Origin: Portulaca oleracea
Taxonomy: Eukaryota; Streptophyta; Magnoliopsida; Caryophyllales; Portulacaceae
Direction: 5' to 3'
DNA length: 64,000 nt
Assembly (NCBI GenBank): GCA_029582165.1
Contig: CM055868.1
Coordinates: forward strand, 24,706,891 to 24,770,890
The notes beneath the pieces were generated by a model. That model worked only from the letters and a program-made list of their open reading frames with translations, had not been told where the DNA came from and searched no databases. Shown here in pieces: positions 58,346-64,000 of the stretch. The first letter of the stretch is position 1. Each line of letters opens with the position of its first letter. The position numbers were made by a program, and so were the translations under genes.

Positions 58346-59070
58346 TGATGCATATCATACTTCAATGCATCAAGAGGAAGCACTGAAGGACCTTACCAGT
58401 CTGCTGCAGATTGTTTCAAGTGGTTATGTCGCGAGTATCTCCAAAACTAAGGGACTTTTGAGCTCCTTATCTCAAGAGTCTTGAAGTTCTCATTTAGCTA
58501 TGTGAAAGGGTTATTCCTTATGTACATTTTGGTTTTTGAATCTTTAGTATTGGAGTTGTATTTTAGGAGATATTGTATTTTCTTTAAAGGGCCTTTGTTG
58601 TAAGTGTCGCCTGAAGGGCCTTGTCAGGGTAATGCGGCCTTGCTGGCCTTGCTGGGGTGACGCGCCTATAGGGAGGGGTTTTCCTATTCCTATAAATAGA
58701 CCCCTTGGGTCCTTTGTAATCATAATTCATTCATATTGAAATAAACACAAATCTCTCTAAAGTTGATGCTTTAGTTTCTCTCTAGTCTTTGGCTAGAAAA
58801 CGAATTGCCTTTGGGTTTTTCGTGTGAAATCTTCTCTTCTAATCCAAGATTGAGCATTCTTGGGTGGTGACAGGAGGAGTAGGAGCTCTTGAAGATTGTG
58901 GTGTATCTGTATCAATCCGAGGAGTTTCGTTGCTCAATTCTATCAAAGTTTCCGCTGTTCAGTTCGCTGCAAAGGTCCTTATCTGATTTATCTCTTGCAA
59001 GTTCTTACTTGTGTTTTTGATCCGTGTTCTTTCTTGGCATTTTGGGTGTCTTGTGATCCATTATGCATCA
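58346..59070 (+). repeat. 5' LTR of the CRM-like element
   Basis: TGATGCATATCATACTTC...CCATTATGCATCA. A TATA box, TATAAATAG, lies at 58,691-58,699 within a CCTATTCC context. Confidence 0.93.
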
Positions 59071-59073
59071 ATT

Positions 59074-59086
59074 TGGTATCAGAGCC
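59074..59086 (+). promoter_or_regulatory. Primer-binding site, initiator-Met type
   Basis: TGGTATCAGAGCC starts three bases after the LTR end. Confidence 0.88.
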
Positions 59087-59332
59087 ATGTTTAGATGAAT
59101 CTCCTTTGTTTCTTGCATGAATCTTGGACCTTGTTTTGTCACAAAAATCACATAAACCCCACGTTATGCACGCCCCTTTGATAGTTCTTCCAAGAACTCA
59201 TGAACTCATCAAGAACCCATCAAGAACTCATAAAGAACCCATAACTCCTCAAAGAACCCTCGTCCTAAACACAAACCAAGCCCAAATCCGTCCCTTTCCC
59301 TCGTGAGTCATATGACATCAAATTGATTTCTA

Positions 59333-61060
59333 ATGGCAAACGATGAATCCAAATCAAATGAGGTTTATGAACTTGAGCAACAAATAGCATTTTTGCGTGT
59401 GCAATTGGGTAAACAAATGGAAGAAAACAGAATGTTACGTGAAGGAACCTTACGTGATGGTGTCTCGTCACAAGGTGAAGGTAGTTCGAGGTCTAAAAGG
59501 CATGAACGTTTGGATTTTAAAGTCGAAGTTCCTGAATTTGATGGTAGTTTGAATGTAGAAGATTATCTTGATTGGATACATACGGTTGAACGTGTTTTTG
59601 AGTTGAAAGATTGTAGTGATGAGCTCAAGGTGAAGTACGTTGCTTTGAAATTGAGAAAACATGCTAGTATTTGGTGGACTAACCTTCAAAAGAATAGAGT
59701 TGCAAAAGGAAAAGAAAAGATCCGTTCTTGGAATAAGATGAAGTCAAAGTTGCAATCCAAGTTCCTTCCCCAATCATACGTTGAAGACAACTACTACAAG
59801 TTACAAAAGCTTGTCCAAGGCTCTAAATCGGTGGAAGAATACACAAGGGAGTTTGAACATCTCCTTTGGCGTTGTGATCTCAAGGAAAAGGAACCACAAA
59901 TTCTGGTACGTTATTTGATTGGTTTGAATGATTGGATACGTCATATAGTTGAATTACATTCATATGAATCTCTTGATGAGCTAAGTAACTTGGCTATGAA
60001 AGTGGAAAGGCAAAGAAAAGAAAGAGCCAAGGAACCGCAAAGGACGTTCCCAAACACATCCAAACCCTATACCCAACGTCCTTATCCCCAAACACAATTA
60101 AAAGCTCCACAAAATCAGCCCCCATCCTCCCTTAAACCCTACGCCAAACCTACATTAAACCAGCCACAAAATCCTCCACCCAAAACCCAAGTCCAAGAAC
60201 CAAGGACATTACAACCAAGAAGATGTTTTAGGTGCCAAGGATTGGGTCATATTGCATCTGAATGTCCTAACAAGCGCACGGTTTCTCTTGTTGAATATCA
60301 AAGTGCTTTGTTTGTTGAACCAAGCTTGTATGAAAGTGAACATGAAGTGGAACCTTGTGAGTTTGCCGAAAATGAGAAGGATAATGATGAGGAGGTTGAG
60401 CAAGCGGATGAAGGTGAATTGTTGGTGCTTAGAAGGGCGTTAAGTGTGGCTTCTACCCCAAATGACATGGAGCAACGTGAGAATATATTCCATACTAGGT
60501 GTACCGTTCAAGGAAAGGTATGCTCTCTTATAATTGATGGAGGTAGTTGTACTAATGCCGCCTCTACTACAATGGTAGAAAAGCTGAATCTGGATGTAAG
60601 TTCTCATCCATCTCCTTATAATATTCAATGGTTAAGCCATGGGAAGGGCATTAGAGTTGATAAACGTGTATTAGTCTCATTGTCCATTGGGAAGAATTAT
60701 AAAGATGATGTATGGTGTGATGTAATACCCATGGATGCTTGTCATATTTTGTTTGGTAGACTGTGGCTTTTTGATAGGTATGTCACTCATGATGGAAGAT
60801 TGAATACCTACTCATTCGTCATCAACAAGAAGAAGATAACATTGGCACCATTGCCCCCTTCTTCTATTCGGCCTCCACCAACAAAAGAGAAAGAAAAGGA
60901 GACTAACATTGTATCCTTACTAAAGGTAGAACAACATGAATTTTATGAGCAAAAAGAGTTGATATTGGCAGATATCCAAGAAGAACAAGCTTCCCCAACT
61001 CATGAACGTCCTCGGCTCTCGTCCCTGATGAGGAGGTTTGGTCATTTGTTTCCAAAATAA
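59333..61060 (+). pseudogene. gag: Gag-protease of the CRM-like element (ends at a nonsense codon)
   Basis: A 575-residue frame from ATG 59,333. The N-terminus is a coiled coil (ELEQQIAFLRVQLGKQ). The gag domain spans about residues 60-220 (FKVEVPEFDGSLNVEDYLDW, KHASIWWTNL, SVEEYTREFEHLLWR). A Pro/Gln-rich linker leads to a CCHC knuckle CFRCQGLGHIASEC (about 297-310). An acidic linker and then LLVLRRALSVAS precede the protease IIDGGSCTNAAS (about 400), with the D-G-G active site I associate with this lineage. TAA at 61,058-61,060 interrupts the frame just before the RT; the next residues continue in the same frame, so it is a point nonsense change. Confidence 0.9.
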
Positions 61061-63782
61061 ATGCCCCAAGGATTGCCACCAAGAAGGGACATTGAACACA
61101 AGATTGATCTCATTCCGGGAACCACATTACCAAATAAGCAAGCCTACCGAATGAACCCCAAGGAATCCCATGAGGTTCAAAGGCAAGTTGATGAGCTACT
61201 CCAAAAGGGCCTTATTCGTCCAAGCATGAGTCCATGTCTTTGTCGGTGTTACTAGTTCCAAAGAAAGATGGTACCCAACGTATGTGCATGGATTGTAGGT
61301 CCATCAACAAAATCACCATCAAATATCGTTTTCCCATTCCACGTCTGGAGGACCTTCTTGATGAACTTTATGGAAGTGTTGTGTTTTCAAAGATTGATTT
61401 GAAGAGTGGATATCATCAAATTCGCATATGTGAAGGAGATGAATGGAAAACGGCTTTCAAAACCAAAGAAGGCTTATATGAATGGTTAGTAATGCCCTTT
61501 GGTCTAACAAATGCTCCTTCTACTTTCATGAGGTTAATGAATCATGTATTGAAACCTTTGATTGGAAAGTGTGTTGTTGTATACTTTGATGACATACTTG
61601 TATATAGTAGAAGTGAGATTGATCATGTAAAGCACTTAGAGCTAGTTTTGTATATCTTGGAGAAAGAAAAGCTCTACGCCAACTTGGAGAAGTGCTCGTT
61701 CTTTTCAACCAAGGTCATCTTCCTTGGATATGTGCTCTCCAAAAATGGGATTCAAGTAGATGAAGGAAAGGTCAAAGTTATCCAAGAATGGCCAACACCA
61801 ACGAGTATACATGAGGTACGATCATTTCATGGATTAGCTTCATTTTATAGAAGGTTTATCAAGAATTTCTCTACTATTTTGGCTCCTATGACTGAGTTGT
61901 TGAAGCAAAGGGAGTTTACATGGAATAAAAACGCTCAATTGGCGTTTGAAGGTATCAAAGAGAAGTTATGTAACGCACCTCTTCTAGCCTTGCCATGTTT
62001 TGACAAAGTATTTGAAGTAGAAGTGGATGCTAGTGGAGTTGGCATTGGTGCCGTCCTTACACAAGAGGGAAGGCCAATAGCCTACTTTAGCGAGAAGTTG
62101 AATGATGCCAAAAGGAAGTTTAGTACATACGACAAGGAGTTCTATGCCATTATAAGAGCTCTAGAGCATTGGAGGCGTTATCTACTAAGTGGAGAGTTTA
62201 TTCTACATAGTGATCATGAAGCTCTCAAGTTTATCCAAGGCCAACACAAGCTTAACCCACGACATGCAAAATGGGTTGAATTTATGCAAGCTTTTCAGTT
62301 TGTGATCAAGCATAAAGCCGGGCATTTGAACAAGGGCGTCGATGCTCTTTCGAGAAGGTACTTACTTACATATGTTCTTGATTCTAACATTGCTGGATTT
62401 GAGCATATCAAGGACCTTTATCAAGATGATCAAGATTTCAAAGAAGTATATGTTTTAGCGAAGAAACATCCTCATGAAATGTTTCATATCGAAGATGGTT
62501 TCTTATTCAAAGGAAATCAATTATGTATACCAAGGACCTCATTGCGCGAATTGTTGATTCAAGAAGTTCATGAAGGTGCTTTGGTCATTTGGTATAGAAG
62601 ACTTATTTGATGTTGAGAGATTATTATTTTTGGCCTAGCATGGTGAAGGATGTTGAGCATATTGTTAAGAGATGTGGTACTTGCAACCTTGCCAAGTCAC
62701 ATGTGTTACCACAAGGCTTGTATACACCGCTACCTATTCCATATCACCCTTGGGAAGATGTGAGTTTAGACTTCATTGTGGGTCTACCTCGAACTCAAAG
62801 AGGTAAGGATTCTATTATGGTGGTTGTAGATCGATTTTCAAAGATGGCGCATTTTGTACCTTGCAACACTACATATGATGCTACGAAAGTTGCTACCTTA
62901 TATTTTGATGAAATTGTGAAGTTGCATGGTATACCCAAGACTATGGTGAGTGATAGAGATTCTAAGTTTCTAAGTCACTTTTGGGTTACTCTTTGGAAGA
63001 AAATGGGAACAAGGCTCAAGTTTAGCACGGCTTGTCATCCACAAACGGATGGGCAAACGGAGGTAGTCAATCGAACCTTGGGAGCCTTGTTGAGGACATT
63101 GGTGAATAAAGAAAAGAAGAGTTGGGATACTTTGTTGAGCATTGCCGAGTTTGCATATAATAGAAGTCCTAATCGTGCTACGAAGTTATCTCCATTTGAA
63201 GTTGTTTATGGAAGAAATCCTCTTAAACCCATGGATTTATCTCCTATCTCTACATCTACGAAGTTTAGTTTTGAAGCAAGTAAAAGAGTAGAGGAGATTA
63301 AGAAGCTGCATGAGGAAGTTCGTGAGAAGATTAAGAGATATACTCAAAAGGTTGAAGAGAAAGTGAATCGAAAGAGGAAGAAGGTTATCTTTAAGCCTGG
63401 AGATTTAGTATGGTTACACTAGAAGAAAGAGAGATTTCCAAGTAAGAGAAAAGGGAAATTGAAACCGAGAGGTGAAGGTCCTTATGAGATCTTAGAAAGA
63501 CTTGGTTATAACGCTTATCGTTTGAAGATGGAAGGTGAGTATGAAGGAAGTTGTACTTTCAATGTGTGTGATCTTAAGCCCTATTATAGTGAAGATGAAG
63601 AAATTCCAAGTTTGAGGGCAAACTCTTTTCAAGAGAGGGAGAATGATGCATATCATACTTCAATGCATCAAGAGGAAGCACTGAAGGACCTTACCAGTCT
63701 GCTGCAGATTGTTTCAAGTGGTTATGTCGCGAGTATCTCCAAAACTAAGGGACTTTTGAGCTCCTTATCTCAAGAGTCTTGA
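61061..63782 (+). pseudogene. pol: RT-RNase H-integrase of the CRM-like element, reading into the 3' LTR
   Basis: RT has [32 protein letters not shown] and YFDD (61,582-61,593). RNase H has [13 protein letters not shown] and [10 protein letters not shown]. Integrase has the CGTCNLAK zinc pair, DFIVGLP, DRDSKFLSHFW, TDGQTEVVN, and GPYEILERLGYNAYRL with no chromodomain. Breaks: a frameshift near 61,240, frameshift(s) near 62,590, and TAG at 63,419-63,421. After DLKPYYSEDEEIPSLRANSF the frame crosses the polypurine tract and runs 46 codons into the 3' LTR to TGA at 63,780, giving a tail LQIVSSGYVASISKTKG. A C-terminal extension encoded in the LTR is a CRM-clade trait in the literature as I recall it. 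Confidence 0.88.
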
Positions 63783-64000
63783 AGTTCTCATTTAGCTATG
63801 TGAAAGGGTTATTCCTTATGTACATTTTGGTTTTTGAATCTTTAGTATTGGAGTTGTATTTTAGGAGATATTGTATTTTCTTTAAAGGGCCTTTGTTGTA
63901 AGTGTCGCCTGAAGGGCCTTGTCAGGGTAATGCGGCCTTGCTGGCCTTGCTGGGGTGACGCGCCTATAGGGAGGGGTTTTCCTATTCCTATAAATAGACC
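63644..64000 (+). repeat. 3' LTR of the CRM-like element, cut by the window end
   Basis: Starts TGATGCATATCATACTTC. The window ends at the TATA box (CCTATAAATAGACC). It carries the last 46 codons of the polyprotein. Confidence 0.93.

Larger units (their letters stand above)
58346..64000 (+). mobile_element. Young CRM-like gypsy retrotransposon (3' end beyond window)
   Basis: 5' LTR 58,346-59,070 (725 bp) with perfect 8-bp terminal inverted repeats TGATGCAT...ATGCATCA. PBS at 59,074, coding region 59,333-63,782, polypurine tract AAGAGAGGGAGAA (63,631-63,643), and the first 357 bp of the 3' LTR from 63,644. By eye the 357 bp are identical to the 5' LTR. The left flank is CTCCC; the right target site is outside the window. 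Confidence 0.92.

Noticed and set aside
49337..59086. TGGTATCAGAGC sequences as possible tRNA genes
   Set aside because: Only the 12-14-nt primer-binding complement is present after LTR ends; no cloverleaf.

Overview
This is nuclear DNA of a flowering plant, most likely a eudicot. The evidence is spliced genes with GT-AG introns, an SERK-type receptor kinase, a chloroplast-protein gene, and several plant-specific transposon lineages nested in one another. I cannot name the species. No bacterial genes, CRISPR arrays or RNA genes were found.

Layout. (1) 1-15,000 is a gene island. The 3' seven exons of a SERK leucine-rich-repeat receptor kinase lie on the + strand (1,668-4,053). Convergent to it on the - strand is an eight-exon gene (14,976 down to 6,304) for a DUF3531-type, probably plastid-targeted protein of 304 residues. 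Its fifth intron is about 6 kb and holds a 1.14-kb hAT-type element, a 146-bp tandem duplication and MITE-like repeats. A 450-bp hAT MITE with a perfect 8-bp target duplication lies between the two genes. (2) 15,700-24,220 holds a decayed MULE transposase cut by a long gypsy LTR. That LTR hosts another LTR and is cut by a CACTA (En/Spm) element with palindromic subterminal repeats and a 51-bp minisatellite in its transposase region. (3) 24,220-31,610 is a Tat/Ogre-like retrotransposon with a 2.1-kb LTR, a repeat-rich leader and a broken gag but no pol. It appears to have jumped into an inverted LTR of its own family. (4) 31,611-41,750 is an Athila-like LTR and non-coding tail on the - strand, into which a gag-less CRM/Reina-like gypsy element (32,900-38,751, 5-bp TSD) has inserted. 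(5) 41,754-44,051 is another LTR of that family followed by pol scraps in opposite orientations. (6) 44,300-56,814 is a decayed Copia element split at its reverse transcriptase by a Tekay/Del-like gypsy element (45,778-54,280, 5-bp TSD), which has lost its integrase and most of its 3' LTR. (7) 56,815-64,000 holds a second Copia gag scrap and a Tat-like LTR fragment. Inside that fragment sits a young CRM-like element (58,346 to beyond the window) whose polyprotein reads into its 3' LTR.

The host genes probably act independently: membrane receptor signalling for SERK, and an uncharacterised plastid role for the DUF3531 protein. The right three quarters looks like pericentromere-type nested retrotransposon DNA. 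No wholly new system is evident. The most notable items are the CRM-like pair with coding sequence running into the LTR, the hAT element with GC-rich cargo, the CACTA minisatellite, and clustered perfect palindromes in three unrelated elements.
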